64,000 nucleotides of DNA from Coriaria nepalensis (Eukaryota > Streptophyta > Magnoliopsida > Cucurbitales > Coriariaceae). A model generated the notes under the pieces. The model worked only from the letters and a program-made list of their open reading frames with translations. It did no database searches and had not been told where the DNA came from. The translations under genes were made by a program, and so were the position numbers. The DNA is taken from assembly GCA_027186245.1 (NCBI GenBank), contig CP114484.1, positions 1,314,501 through 1,378,500 on the forward strand, read 5' to 3'. Numbering within the stretch: position 1 is the stretch's first letter; every line of letters starts with the position of its first letter. Positions 30,754 to 43,592 of the stretch are shown here, piece after piece.

Positions 30754-31583
30754 AGTTAGTTAGAGCCGGAGATGTAGAAGAATCGGAGTGAAGCGAGACG
30801 AAGCAAACTGGAGTAAAAAATTTGCCAAGCAGACCAGTCAACCTTTTTCCCTTTTAAGCTAAAATGGAGCCAACCCAGTGACGAGTTTGACCGATGGCAG
30901 TGGTTCGACGGGTTAAGTTACCGACCGTCTAGAAGAAGCCCAAACTAAACAAAATATTTGACTCAAATAAACTTTAATATTATAATATTAGTGGTTAGAA
31001 AATATGGAATGGAGATTTCAAATAGGTACGAATACGTATTCTAAAAGCTATTTTTTCACCATCTTGAATTTGTTTGTAAGTTTGTATGAAAATTGCTTTC
31101 AAAATTATTGAAACAAATAATTTTTTTGGGATCACCCTAAATTTGTAGTGAGAACGAGGGAATGAATTTTTAACACGGTCAAAGAATCATTTTCATTCTT
31201 AACACAAGTAAGAATCCAACCAAACAAATGATTTGGAATTAATTTTGATTCCATTCCCATCCAAGAAATGAAACCAAACATCACCTTAACATCTAAACTA
31301 AACTGTCTGTTTATCCTTTAATCGTTTGTTTAGGATCCAAGTGCCTTGTTTTGTAGTTTGTAATGTAATAACTGAGATAAGGTTGTTTGACCAATCACTC
31401 TCTAATTTCCAAAATGAATTACTAATTGGATCAAGTCACAGAACAAAAGCAAAGCACAGGCATGCTAAGGGGTAGTTTTTGCTAATTACAAGATGCAAAG
31501 TCCCAAGTTAACAAAAGGAAAGTTCGAAGGGCTAAACATGTCTTCCAAAACACATCCATAACATATGCATACATAAGCCTCTA
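30754..31583. other. PRA1 promoter and NRPE7-like 3' region
   Basis: About 830 bp of AT-rich DNA upstream of PRA1 and downstream of the polymerase-subunit gene. No coding signal and no repeat of note. Confidence 0.5.
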
Positions 31584-32114
31584 TTAAGAAACAGGCCCCA
31601 AATAATCCCCCTCGAGACTAACCAAGGCCTGTAACTCCCTTTCCGCCTCCATCCACTTGGTCCCGATCACAGTGAACCGGACAACAACTTCCTTTTCGAT
31701 CTTGGACTGCTTCTCGCTCAAGAAGACAGGATTCTCCCCTGTGACAAAACGGTAATCGGGCATTTTATGAGAGGAGAGGTACAAGTTCTCCAGGGGCCCA
31801 CATCTCAAGAAAACGCCATGCTTCATCACCTTGTGGACAACCCCTTCAAGGATCTCTCCCCGGAAAAGCTTGAAGGTGATGCCAGTGAAAACAACGGGAA
31901 AGAGCACGTCCCCTCTGTGCTGTCTGACTTTGCCTTCTCCGATGCTTTCAAGGGTAGTAACTGCAAGGAAGTAACCCAGATCTTTTGTTGCTCTCTTTTC
32001 AGCAAAATTGCTCATGAGACTTGTTATGATTGCCCGCTGGAGCATCAGCCCTTTTGCATCTAGGTTTTCGGCTGGAATGATGACGTTCCATGTCAACTGT
32101 ACTTTAAGAAACAT
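31584..32114 (-). CDS. RNA polymerase IV/V subunit 7 (NRPD7/NRPE7-like, RPB7 family)
   Basis: Intronless coding region of 176 residues, starting MFLKVQLTWNVIIPAENL at ATG 32114. Upstream in-frame codons have no ATG and follow a splice acceptor, so they are 5' leader. The N-terminal tip domain (about 1-80) has GYFLAVTTLESIGEGK. The C-terminal OB/S1 domain has FKLFRGEILEGVVHKVMKHG, GVFLRCGPLENLYLSSHKMP and the end ALVSLEGDYLGPVS. The MFLKVQ start, IIPAENLDAKGL and the short C-terminus fit the NRPD7/NRPE7 lineage of RNA-directed DNA methylation rather than NRPB7 of Pol II. The subunit forms the stalk with subunit 4. Sequence near 32258 and 32790-32960 on the minus strand looks like 5' leader exons with GT donor sites. 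The family is certain; the IV/V lineage is very likely. Confidence 0.88.
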   Translation of the reverse strand: MFLKVQLTWNVIIPAENLDAKGLMLQRAIITSLMSNFAEKRATKDLGYFLAVTTLESIGEGKVRQHRGDVLFPVVFTGITFKLFRGEILEGVVHKVMKHGVFLRCGPLENLYLSSHKMPDYRFVTGENPVFLSEKQSKIEKEVVVRFTVIGTKWMEAERELQALVSLEGDYLGPVS

Positions 32115-33232
32115 ATTTTTCCGACTTGTCAACCTGACATATAAACAAGAAGAAAGTCTGGATCATTAATGAAAGAGTGATGTGAGGAAAGTGAAGCTGG
32201 TTCACATAACAATTTATGGTTTAATTGAAGGATTTGAAAAGAAAAAATGGCAATCCTTACCGAATTTATGACTGCTGAAAACAAACTTTGGCCGAGAATC
32301 AAACCAGACATACAGTAAGACATTCAAAATGATTCATACAAAGAAAATCTATGGATCGTTGATGAATCGCATTGTTATAGAAATCAATAAACGAGAAGCA
32401 TCACAGACTGAAGAGAAGCCCAGTTATCTGGTCATTGATGATTGCGAATTTTACAAGGACCATACAATGCAATTCCAAAACCTATTTAGGTTTGAGTGTG
32501 TTCTACACATTCAATTACCAAGTTTTCAAAAAATTAACCTATTCAATCAGAAGTAATCACATTTTGTGGGATATGTGGTGAAGTAAGCGTCAAAGATAGG
32601 TAGAAAATGGTACGTAAAAAGGAAGAAGAAGAGACCTAAGAGTTCATTCACCATTGGCATTGCAGATAGAGAAATTCAATTAACTACCTACTGTAAAAGC
32701 CCTAAAATGGGCAATATCACAAGTCAAACCTGATAAAGAAGAAAAAGAAGGGTTCTTGCATAAATAAAAGGTTCAAAAAGGAGAAAGAACCTGGTTTCAA
32801 CTTGCTAGCGGCGACAGGGACGATTCGGACGAAGCTTCCGGAGTCTCTCTCACTCTCTGTTTGCTTGCTCTTTGTATGCAGAAGAAGACGACGGTATAGC
32901 TTCGGGCTTTTCGGCCTTAATGAAAAGGTCTGTTTGGAAACTTCGAAATCTCTATCCATCCTTGGAATAGGCTGATATTTATTTTGACAGATAATGCCAC
33001 GTTGGAATCCGAGCATGAATTATTCGTGTATCCAAACATTCCCAAAGGATATTATTCCTCCGCCACGGATAAACCTCGTCTTTTCGCTTAAGCAGCCAGA
33101 GACGGCCACTGATAAATCTTAGAAAAATCTCACCAAAGTCTCACAAATTTTTTTTAAAAAAATAAAAAATTTATGTACAGTCTATCGGTTTTTAATCTCT
33201 AAGCTTCATGCAGTTTGGCTTTCGAATAAGCG
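32115..33232. other. Divergent promoter region between NRPE7-like and CFM3-like genes
   Basis: Holds the probable non-coding 5' exons of the polymerase-subunit gene (minus strand, up to about 32960-33016) and the promoter of the CRM-domain gene. A 99-codon frame at 32717-33016 lies in the leader and ends in poly-Phe, so it is not called as a gene. Confidence 0.5.
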
Positions 33233-36200
33233 ATGGCTCTTCTTCCCAGTCGGCAGTTCCACCCACTAACCTTCCTTGATTCATTTCAAAGCTCCTTCTC
33301 AACATTCCATGGCTCTCAAATCTATCTCTCCAGGTACAGTGCTTCTTTTCCATTAAAAAAACACACTTTATATACAACCCAGATTACTATCACTTCCAGT
33401 TTAGTTTCTGAACAAAACCCAATTGGAAGGTCTAATTTCTTTAGCCCAAGCAAACCCATTTCCCCATGTAATTACGGCAGGATAGTATGCTTTAGCAATT
33501 GGATAGATAAATGGAATGAAACCCAGAAACAGAATCGGCCGAAAACACCAAAAGCCATATTAGATTCTGATTATCAAAGTAGTGATAGTGAGCAAGTTGA
33601 TAGTGGAGGTAGTACAATGGAGAGGATTGTTGAGAAATTGAAGAAATTTGGGTACGTGAAGGATGAAAATAATGTGAGTAAAAGGATGAAAGAAGATGAG
33701 GGCATGGTTGAAAAAGGGTCTGTAGAGGATATTTTTTATATGGAAGAAGGAATTTTGCCGAATAGCCGAGGCGGATTTTCAAAAGAATCTTCGTTGGGTT
33801 TGGAGGATGTGTTTGGAGGGAATGAAGGAGGAGAGGTGAGGTTTCCATGGGAGAAGAGAAAGGAAAAGGAGGAGGAAGGAGAAGGGAGTTCAGCAAGGAA
33901 GAAGGGAAGAACATCTTTGGCTGAGTTGACTCTTCCAGAATCAGAGTTGAGGAGGTTGAGGAATTTGACTTTTCAGAAGAAGCACAAGATGAAAATCGGT
34001 GGATCCGGCGTTACTCAATCCGCTGTTGATACCATCCATGAGAAATGGAAGACGGAAGAGATTGTGAGGCTCAAAATTGAAGGTCCGCCTGCCCTTAACA
34101 TGAAGAGGATGCATGAAATACTAGAGGTTTGCAATAATTTTTTAATTATTATCTCTTCTTGTTATTAAAGAAGTTTTCTTCTATATTAATTTTCAATTTT
34201 GTTCTTACAACAGAGAAAAACTGGTGGACTAGTTGTCTGGAGGTCAGGAACTACTGTTTCTTTGTATAGAGGGGTAAGCTATGAGATCCCTGGACCAAAG
34301 CTGAACAAAAAGATGTACAGAAAAACCGATATATTTTCTTCATCTTCTTCGCCTGAATCTATTGACCAAGCCGCCATAGTTCCTTCTAAACTTGGTTCAT
34401 ATACTAATAACATAGATACAGCACAAGTGAAGGCAGAGATTAATTCAGAGGATAACAGAGAAGAGTTACCAGAAAAAAAATATGAGGATGAAGTAGAACA
34501 ATTATTGAATAGTTTGGGCCCGAGATATGCAGATTGGCCTGGATGTGATCCTTTGCCTGTTGATGCAGATCTGCTCTCTGGAATAGTTCCTAATTACGAG
34601 CCTCCGTTTAGAATACTTCCTTATGGAGTGAGGTCCAATCTTGGAGTTAAAGAAGCAACAGCTTTGCGAAGAGTTGCTAGAGTTCTCCCTCCGCATTTTG
34701 CTCTAGGTATAATGGTTCCTTTTTCTTTGTATTAACTTCTTATAAGTTATTTAAGATGCCTTTTTTTGAGATATTTTTCCATCTATAGGCAGGAATAGGC
34801 AGCTCCAAGGGTTGGCTGTTGCTATGTCTAAGTTATGGGAAAGAAGTTCAATTGCAAAGATTGCTTTGAAAAGGGGTGTCCAGCTTACGACAAGTGAGAG
34901 AATGGCCGAAGAGCTCAAGGTAATGAAATTGAGCTTAATATGTGAATATATTATTGAATTTCAATTGAGCTTAAGTCATCGAGCTTATTTTATTGGTTGC
35001 TGCAGAAACTGACAGGGGGAGTTCTGCTTTCTAGAAACAAGGACTTTTTGGTCTTTTACCGAGGGAAGAACTTTCTATCTCCAGAGGTGACTGAGGCTTT
35101 ACTGGAAAGGGAGAGATTGGCTAAGTCCTTACAAGACGAAGAGGAGCTTGCTCGGTTAAGAGCATCAGCTTTAGTCACACCAGATGTCATAAACACCAAG
35201 CACTCCGGAATTGCGGGTAGTCTTGGAGAAACAATGGATGCAGATGCTAAGTGGGGAAAGAATCTAGATGATCGGCTTAAACAGAAAGTGATGAAAGAAG
35301 CAGAAATAACAAGGCATGCTGACCTTGTTCGGAAGCTCGATCGGAAGCTTAATCTTGTGAGTCTTTTAGTTTGGATCATATATCATCATAATTCATCAAT
35401 CCCTGTATGTTATTTCATAACACCCATGTTTTTTCTTTAATCCCAGGCAGAAAGAAAGTTAATGAGAGCAGAAAGAGCCTTATCTAAGGTAGAAGAGTCT
35501 TTGAAACCTTCCAAGCGACAAGCTGACCCTCAGAGCATAACGGAAGAGGAGAGATTTATGTTTCGCAAGCTAGGCTTACGCATGAAAGCTTTCTTACTTC
35601 TTGGTAAATAAAATATAGATAAAGGGAACTTCATTCTTCGAGTCATATGGTAGTTTAATAGAGTCTGATGCTTTTACAAGCAAATTGAGAAAATCAATTT
35701 GAGCTTAAAACATAAGTATGATGCAGAACATGCGAACGATTATTCACAACTGTGTGTTGTTTTCTGAATTCAGGAAGGCGAGGAGTTTTTGACGGTACAG
35801 TGGAGAACATGCACTTGCATTGGAAATACAGAGAATTGGTAAAGATCATGGTTAAGGCTCCGTCTTTTGACCAGGTCAAGAATATTGCATTAGCACTCGA
35901 GGCAGAAAGTGGAGGCGTGTTAGTTTCCGTAGATAAAGTTTCAAAAGCATTTGCTATAGTTTTATTCCGTGGAAAAGACTATAGTAGGCCTTCCATGTTG
36001 AGACCGAAGAATCTTTTGACGAAGCGGAAGGCCTTAGCCCGTTCGATCGAGCTTCAAAGACATGAAGCCCTACTCAATCATATATCCGCTATGCAGACTA
36101 AAGTAGACAAGCTCAGATCTGAAATCGTACGGCCTCGCTTCAGTTTCTGCTATCATGCTAAAAGCTTTCCAAAACTCTATTTGCTAAAGTTTCTCTTTTT

Positions 36201-36414
36201 CTAATGTTGATAGGAACAAATGGAGGTAGTGAAAGAGAGAGGAGATGAATCACTGTATGACCAATTAGAATCGGCTTATGCTACCGATGATGAAGAGATA
36301 GAAGCGGCTTATCTTGAGAAATATGACAGAGAGATCGGTGGAAATGATGAACCAAATGATCCTGACAATTTTCATGATCAGGGACCTGAAACGGAAGCTG
36401 AACTGCTAATGTAG
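33233..36414 (+). CDS. CFM3: CRM-domain plastid group II intron splicing factor (CFM3-like)
   Basis: Multi-exon gene from ATG 33233 to TAG 36412-36414. The first ~80 residues are Ser-rich and basic with few acids, like a transit peptide. A hydrophilic linker leads to three CRM domains. CRM1 begins [20 protein letters not shown] and holds [20 protein letters not shown] (spans the intron near 34140-34213). CRM2 begins [20 protein letters not shown], with [23 protein letters not shown]3 begins [20 protein letters not shown], with [21 protein letters not shown] coiled, acidic tail ends the protein. The GGxxxxRxxxxxxxYRG pattern is the RNA-binding signature of CRM domains. Arabidopsis CFM3A/B and the grass ortholog promote splicing of several chloroplast group II introns. 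The gene is intact. CFM3 rather than CFM2 is favoured by three CRM domains, length and neighbouring genes. Confidence 0.88.
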
Positions 36415-36778
36415 TACTAGTAGTAGATTGTCAATTTTGTAAGATATAGTAAGGAAATGAGATGACATACTCTATTCTTGTTGCTGCCACATTCAAATTC
36501 ATTCAGACAAATCAACGTAAGTTTTGACGGGCCTCTAGTTTTGCGGCGGTGGGTCCCAGATTTTACATACCCACATGCTGACTTTGCTTGTGGTCCAAGA
36601 GTCATCCAGACCGTTCCAAAAGAAAGCGTTTGACCATTAAAATATAATTGAGCACGTGATCAACGAGCATAAATTAAATAAAATTATGCCAGCTATTTAT
36701 ATATTCAGAAATTCAAAAGGCCGTTTTAAGAGGAATCGAATCATCTTCAAAAATTCTAGGGAAAAGTGAAGTTCGGTA
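36415..36778. other. Spacer / bHLH gene promoter
   Basis: 364 bp between the CFM3-like stop and the bHLH start. It contains the CFM3-like 3' end and the bHLH promoter, with a CACGTG G-box at 36654-36659. No other feature. Confidence 0.5.
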
Positions 36779-37692
36779 ATGGACAAGTTTTCCTCGTCGT
36801 TTGATTCACTGAGTGAAATCTTCTGGAACGAGTCTTTGCCAGTAAACCAAAGCGACTTTGTTCCGTATCAGAACATGAACAAGAGGAAGATTGAATTTGC
36901 GCGAAAGCTCCCCGGGAAAGGCGAAATCGAAAGAGGAGGAGGAGGAGGAGGAGGAGGAGAGCCTCCGGATAGGTGTTATAGGCACATGATGAACGAGAGA
37001 ATGAGAAGAGAGAAAGAGAAGGAAGGCTATCTTGTATTGCATTCAATGCTGCCGCGCGGAACGAAGGTGAACTATCTATCTGGGTACTAATTTTTTTTTT
37101 AAAGTTTTCATCTTTTTCTCATGGCGGTTGCTTGGTACTTGGCAGAATGATAAGAACTCGATCGTTCAAATGGCAGCCGCGACCATTGAGGAGTTGCAGA
37201 GGTATAGTGAGGAGCTGCGGAGAAGAAATTTGGAAGTGGAATCGATGTTAAAAGCAGAGAAGAAGGAAGAAGAATCAGAAGATGATGGAGTGAGTAAGAA
37301 GATAAGAATAATAAGAAGGGCGGAAAATCCTGCATCTGGTGTCGATTCGATGTTGGCTGAGCTTAAGCAATTGAAAACCTCGCAAATTAAAACCAGAGCA
37401 ATCAGGTCCAATTTCTCTTTCCCTGCTCAACAGTTTTCTGCAGAGTTCGTCATTCAAACCACCCAGGTAAGTAGTAATCTTTTAATCTATGTCAGTGAAA
37501 TTATTATTATAAAAAAAAAAAAAAAAGGAAGAAAGGTAATGTAGGCACTTAAGCTTATGTGAAAATTGCCTTCATTGATTGGATGATGATTGAAAGGTGG
37601 AAGATGGTGAATTGGAAAAGGTCATGCAGGGAACACGACAAGAAGCTCAAGGGGAGTTTCAAAGCCATTTCGGGGAAGTGTGGACTACTTGA
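36779..37692 (+). CDS. bHLH transcription factor, bHLH92-like
   Basis: Three exons: 36779-37066, 37146-37466 and 37597-37692. The bHLH domain spans the first intron. The basic region is RHMMNERMRREKEKEGYLVL, followed by LHSMLPRGTK and then NDKNSIVQMAAATIEELQ (helix 2) and a leucine/arginine-rich coiled extension. An eight-glycine run encoded by GGA repeats lies just before the domain (about 36933-36960). A C-terminal ACT-like segment carries RSNFSFPAQQFSAEFVIQTT. The domain boundaries, the unusual RR-K spacing and the tail resemble Arabidopsis bHLH92, a stress-responsive factor. It keeps the Glu and Arg expected for E-box contact (NERMRR). No break was found; assignment to bHLH92 is supported by the neighbouring TZP and Aux/IAA genes. 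Confidence 0.85.
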
Positions 37693-38614
37693 AGATTTAT
37701 TTTATTGTTTTTAATCCAAATACACTTTTTTTTTTTTTTTAAATTTTCAAAACGATGAGGGTTGTATTTGGTTCTAATTTTGAATATCTCTCGAATTTAC
37801 GGATTTAACTATTAATAATATATTATATTATTTAATAAATAATATTTATATTATTATTTTTCGGATTGATTTAGATCCTAAATTATAAATTAGGATATGC
37901 AAAATTACGATCGAATCCAACTTTAAAAACTACGCGCTGTTTATTTTGTAAGGTTTTGGATGGTAGGAAATCAAATATATAAACAAAATTAAGATATAGT
38001 ACATACTGTTGATGTTGTAAAGTTTTCAACATGGGTAAATTGGTAATAATAGAGACCAAAATGTAAACAAAATTTGAATAAAGCGATCGATGAGAGTAAT
38101 CAAAAATTGGTAATGATAACCACTCATTAATCAAATATGAATGATTATTAAATTACTTTTTTTATTCTTATGATCTAAATTTAACATCTACCCTGTTTTT
38201 CATATTTATGATCTCCATACCATTGGAAGAATTTGGGTTGGCCTGTACTTGCTGCTTTAAACAAGACCTTTGAAGACAGTTTTTAAGGGAAAAATGAATA
38301 CAGTTAGCCGAGTTAATTCTGTCACCGTAGCAGTTCTTTATGAAAGATGTGTAGTTAAGGATGAAACGGAGGTAAAAGAGCCATGAACGAACAAACTCAT
38401 TTGAAACGGCATTAACTATACTTTTAACTCAAGCACAAGGGAAAATTATGAACCAAAAAAAGTGCATCTTCATAAGGATAATATGGAAACTGTGTCATAA
38501 TCAAAGGTGGAAGTATTAAATATGAAGGAGAGAGTAACAAACAAAATTGATCAACTTGAATTTTTGAAGCAAATCTAAAAGACTAGACATAACAGTCCTG
38601 CAGCAACACTGGTC
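37693..38614. other. Convergent intergenic region between bHLH and RPS15 genes
   Basis: AT-rich DNA with poly-T near 37727-37740, containing the 3' ends of the two convergent genes. No coding signal was recognised. Confidence 0.5.
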
Positions 38615-39823
<1,209 letters not shown>

Positions 39824-39941
39824 TGTTGGAGCTTCGGAATCAGCTGGTAACCTAAACTGAACAAATCTCTCGATCTGCGGCCGCTAGGGTTCTGAGAGAA
39901 CTGCAGGAATTTCGAGCTGAATACATATGGAATGGGTGGGG

Positions 39942-40123
39942 TGGGCTTATTGTTGATTTCTAGCCCAACAAAGACAACGTGCTTGTTCAATCTAATTTGG
40001 GCGGGCTTATTGTTGATTTCTAGCGCCACAAGGACATCATTGCTTGTTCAATCTAATTTGGGCTCTATTGAATAAGGCCTAAATATGATAGTGGGCCGAT
40101 CAGCCTTTACTACATTTTGGGCT
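39942..40123. promoter_or_regulatory. Site II (TGGGCY) cluster in the RPS15 / histone H1 bidirectional promoter
   Basis: Five canonical TGGGCY motifs: 39942-39947, 39962-39967 (reverse), 40059-40064, 40092-40097 and 40118-40123. A TAGGGTT telobox-like motif lies at about 39883-39890. Site II elements bind TCP factors and, with teloboxes, drive ribosomal-protein and proliferation-linked genes in plants. The cluster lies between the divergent starts at 39823 and 40423. Confidence 0.6.
39943..40065. repeat. 60-bp tandem duplication in the RPS15/H1 promoter
   Basis: Two consecutive copies with a 60-bp period. Both begin GGGCTTATTGTTGATTTCTA and end in TGCTTGTTCAATCTAATTTG; the copies begin at 39943 and 40003. 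They differ at a few positions in the middle and by a short insertion in the second copy. The duplication copies one or two site II motifs. Confidence 0.85.
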
Positions 40124-40422
40124 TCCAAAATTTATCACAATAGGACGAAAAATAAAAACCTACGGGGAATCAAAATTCCAATCCGCATCGAATCCTCAAA
40201 TGAAAGCTTACGAAGCGTCGATTACAGTTTAATCCTACGGTTAATAATCCGAATGGGAGCGATCCTTGTGTCTGGCTTGTGGACCAATCCGAAATGGTCT
40301 TACCGAATTTTCAAACCCCTATAAAATCTCACTTTCTTCTTTGGTTTCCCTCCATCAGTTGCCAGTTACCATTTTGAAATCTCAGAATTCCAAGTTAATT
40401 TGTTACATTCTCTGCAGAAGCA

Positions 40423-41139
40423 ATGACCTCTAGAAACGGTGGTTCCGTCACCGTTGCTCCGCCGCTTGTGCAATCCAAAGCAGCCAAAGCATCGCCTGCC
40501 GCAAGAAAAGTCAGGGCCTACCCTCCCTACATTGAGGTAATCAACTTTTGCCTCTTCGATTGTGTATTCATTTAGCCTCTGAGTCTTACGATTTGAGATC
40601 TGAAATTTGGAAATGTGTAACCCTAGATGGTGAAGGAGGCGATAACCACGCTCAAGGAGAGAACAGGTTCAAGCCAGTACGCAATCACCAAGTTCATCGA
40701 GGAGAAGCAGAAGCCTCATCTCCCAACGAATTTTAGAAAGCTATTGCTCGTCCAGCTCAGGAAACTCGTCGCCGTCGGTAAGCTGATCAAGGTCAAGAAC
40801 TCTTTCAAGCTCCCTGCCAAGTCTCAAGCCAACAATGGCGTCGCCGTACCGGCAAAACCAAAGGCCAAAGCTCCGACAAAGAAAACTTCTGTTGCTAAGC
40901 CAAAAACCGCCGTTGTTGCTAAGCCCAAGTCTAAGCTAACCACTAAGCCGACGGTTGTTGCCAAACCTAAGGCGGTGGCTACAAAGAGGAAAGCAACATC
41001 TCAGGCTGTTGGTATGCCTTCTAAGGTGCCGAAGATGTCAACTGTCAAATCACCTGGCAAGAAGATAAACGGCCAAAGAGCACTAAAGAAGCCAAAGAGC
41101 ATTAAGTCTCCGGCCAAAAAAGCCGTGTCAAAGAAGTGA
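40423..41139 (+). CDS. Linker histone H1
   Basis: Two exons: 40423-40536 and 40627-41139, ending TGA. The protein is 208 residues. The winged-helix globular domain begins YPPYIEMVKEAITTLKERTG and continues SSQYAITKFIEEKQKPHLP and LRKLVAVGKLIKVKNSFKL. It is followed by a Lys/Ala/Pro-rich tail with repeated KPK and PAKPKAK units and SPGKK and SPAKK DNA-binding/phosphorylation motifs. It binds the nucleosome dyad and linker DNA. The intron position and moderate length are typical of plant H1. The subtype (main versus stress-inducible H1.3-like) cannot be decided here. The stop lies only about 200 bp from the stop of the convergent P-loop gene. Confidence 0.93.
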
Positions 41140-41340
41140 GTGATTGTGATCTGTATTTAGGGGAAGTGTCATTGTAAATGTTGGTATAAAGTGGTTTGTT
41201 ACTCTGTTTTATCAGCCCAACCATCTTAGAACAGTAGACATCATTGGTCGAATTATACTTTGATTTCCAGGGAAAAACACGAAACCTATACATCTGAATT
41301 AGAAACATTTCTGATTTTGGTTAAAATGTAAGCGATGACA
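41140..41340. other. Short convergent spacer between histone H1 and P-loop gene
   Basis: About 200 bp separate the two stop codons, so the two 3' untranslated regions probably overlap. Confidence 0.6.
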
Positions 41341-43592
41341 TCAGTTACTGATATGTTCTGGATTGTTGTTTAATGTTGTGGATTCTTCAATCTTCTGAAT
41401 TGAAGCTTTTAGTTCTAGTTGAAGGTCTGCTCTTGAAGGTGACAGAACAATCTCCTTCCAAAATGAACCGGGTTCATACAATGTGCTTGGATTCTTATAA
41501 AGCTCGTGTACAGATTCTGCATTATGATTCAAGTTGCTTATTGTTGTCAAAATCTTGATCTCTTCAGGATCCACTAGTAGATTATTTTCTCCATCTTTCC
41601 AGCCTATCAACTGCAGTTTACAAGCTTCAATTAAAATTCATAATGTTCAACAGTTGAATGGGAAAAATAATGACGTTGAGACAGAAGGTACTTACTCTAG
41701 GTGGGCTACCAATTGTATTTGTGCAATAGAGCCTTGCATTATCAACAAGTTGACAGTATCTTGGAAACGCAGTTGCAAATCTCTTGTGTGATTGCAACTG
41801 TGAATTCACCCTCACTGCCCTCCCCACCATTATAGCTCTTCTGATGCCTCTAACAACAGCCAAGTAAGCATCACTAACAACTCCAACCAACTCAATTCTG
41901 TACGGTTTTCTCTTTGCTCCAACTCCGTTACCTTCCTCGTCCTCGACTTGTTCCCAGTAATTTTCCGTAACAGCACCATCTTCTCCCACCTTGTATCCAA
42001 CCCCCATTCGATAACGAAACTTGTGAACACGTCTCACCATTCTTATAGTCTGCTCTACAAACGGCTCCCAAGACAGAGTACCGTCCAATATTACATCCCG
42101 TCCCTCGTTCAGTGCCGTTACTAGAAGAGACGATGCTGCGTCGGTCGAAGATTGATGCACCAATTCTGCCGTTTGAAGCATATCATGATGGTGTCCTCGA
42201 GAGCTAAGTGCTCTATAGATCACATCTGTTTCTTTGAATGCATCTGCTTCTACCACCACTGCATTTGTTGCCGCTTCCGCCCAAAACGACTCTTTAAGGA
42301 TGTCTTTAAGGACAGTACTTTTTCCAGCTCCCATTCCACCACCCATAAGCAGAAGGACAGGGCTTCGTTCTTTGTGAGCCATAGGAACCATGACATCCGT
42401 GCATTTTGAGTCTTCTTCTACCTTGAGGGATGGACTGCTTCCAATGGCTTTCAACTCTTCTACTAATGTCGAGAAAACCCGTTTCACCTTTAGATCCTTT
42501 GCTATCCTCTCAAATCTCTGCTTCCTGTGTTGGGTCAATTTTTAATCCCCATTTAATTAATCGTTAATCTATAAGCTTATGGGAATGCAGAAAGGTTATT
42601 ATAATTATCAACGCAAGGAAAATTTTCCGGCTAGACAGTGTTTACGGTAACTAATCTAATCATTTAATTAGTATTTTTTAATGATTTATTCTCTAAGTTG
42701 GCTGACTACTACAGCACCCATCGGCCACTGCCTCAAGATTATAAATTTATAATAAAGTATTTCTTATATTTTATATAACACCAACTTGCAGTTAAGAAAT
42801 GGTGACAGGAAAATTAAATAAAAAATAAGAACATAAAAGTCACCTTGTAGCTGCTAAGACAAGATCCTTAAGCTTTGTTTTCTGCTGAGACTCGACACCC
42901 AAAACCTGCCATTCAACACCAAATCAAAGCCACAATTATTAGTTAAGAAGACTAATCAAAATATGGTCAAATCTAAGATTCAAATTAACTAACTAAAGCC
43001 GTGTATGATGTTTGACTTTTTTGTTCATATGAAATCATGAATAGTTTGATCATAAGCTTCACCTGACTGATCATAAGCGAAGCTTGGCTCCAATGAAATG
43101 CAAAATAACTGAGGATGAATCTATCCAGCTCCTGTATGAACTTGACATATAGAGATTTCACCTCCGGTTCGTCCGAAAAATACGCGTAGATCGAATCTTC
43201 ACACCCTTTACTCTTCCTCAAATACTCAAGGGCCAACTTGCTTATTCGAGGACAATCATCTGCATCTAAGAAACCCAATTGCCTAGCTGCATGTCGTTGC
43301 AAACCAATTAGCACTACTTAATTATAGAAGGAAACGAAAAAAAGTGAGTAAATATATGGTACTACTAACCAACATAATGGGAAAATCTTTCGAGGCTGCA
43401 AACGCGGCCGGATCCTGTCCTATTTATCAGTGGGGTTAGTACTTTTCCATCTCGCGAACCGATCATCGACGACATCGTCTTTGGTTTTCTCCGAAGGCAG
43501 CGGTGGGCGGTTGCGGCTAAAACAATAACGGAGACAGCGAGGATGTGTGCCATGATTATTTTGCCGTAACTGCCATGCGGTAGCTTCATCAT
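41341..43592 (-). CDS. P-loop NTPase with zeta-type kinase fold, membrane-anchored plant family
   Basis: Five exons on the minus strand from ATG 43592 (43590-43592) to TGA 41341-41343: about 43592-43370, 43284-43064, 42907-42845, 42525-41696 and 41611-41341. The N-terminus has one hydrophobic segment (IIMAHILAVSVIVLAA) followed by RCLRRKPK. A middle helical region precedes the P-loop domain. The Walker A motif GGGMGAGKSTVLKD is intact, followed by VVVEADAFKETDVIY and EGRDVILDGTLSWEPFVEQT. These are typical of the zeta-toxin/PezT kinase fold (Pfam Zeta_toxin). In bacteria this fold phosphorylates UDP-sugar precursors; in plants the family is uncharacterised, so substrate and role are unknown. 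No defect was seen. Confidence 0.8.

Noticed and set aside
32717..33016. 99-codon minus-strand frame upstream of the NRPE7-like gene
   Set aside because: It ends in poly-Phe low-complexity sequence and fits a 5' leader with splice donors better than a gene.
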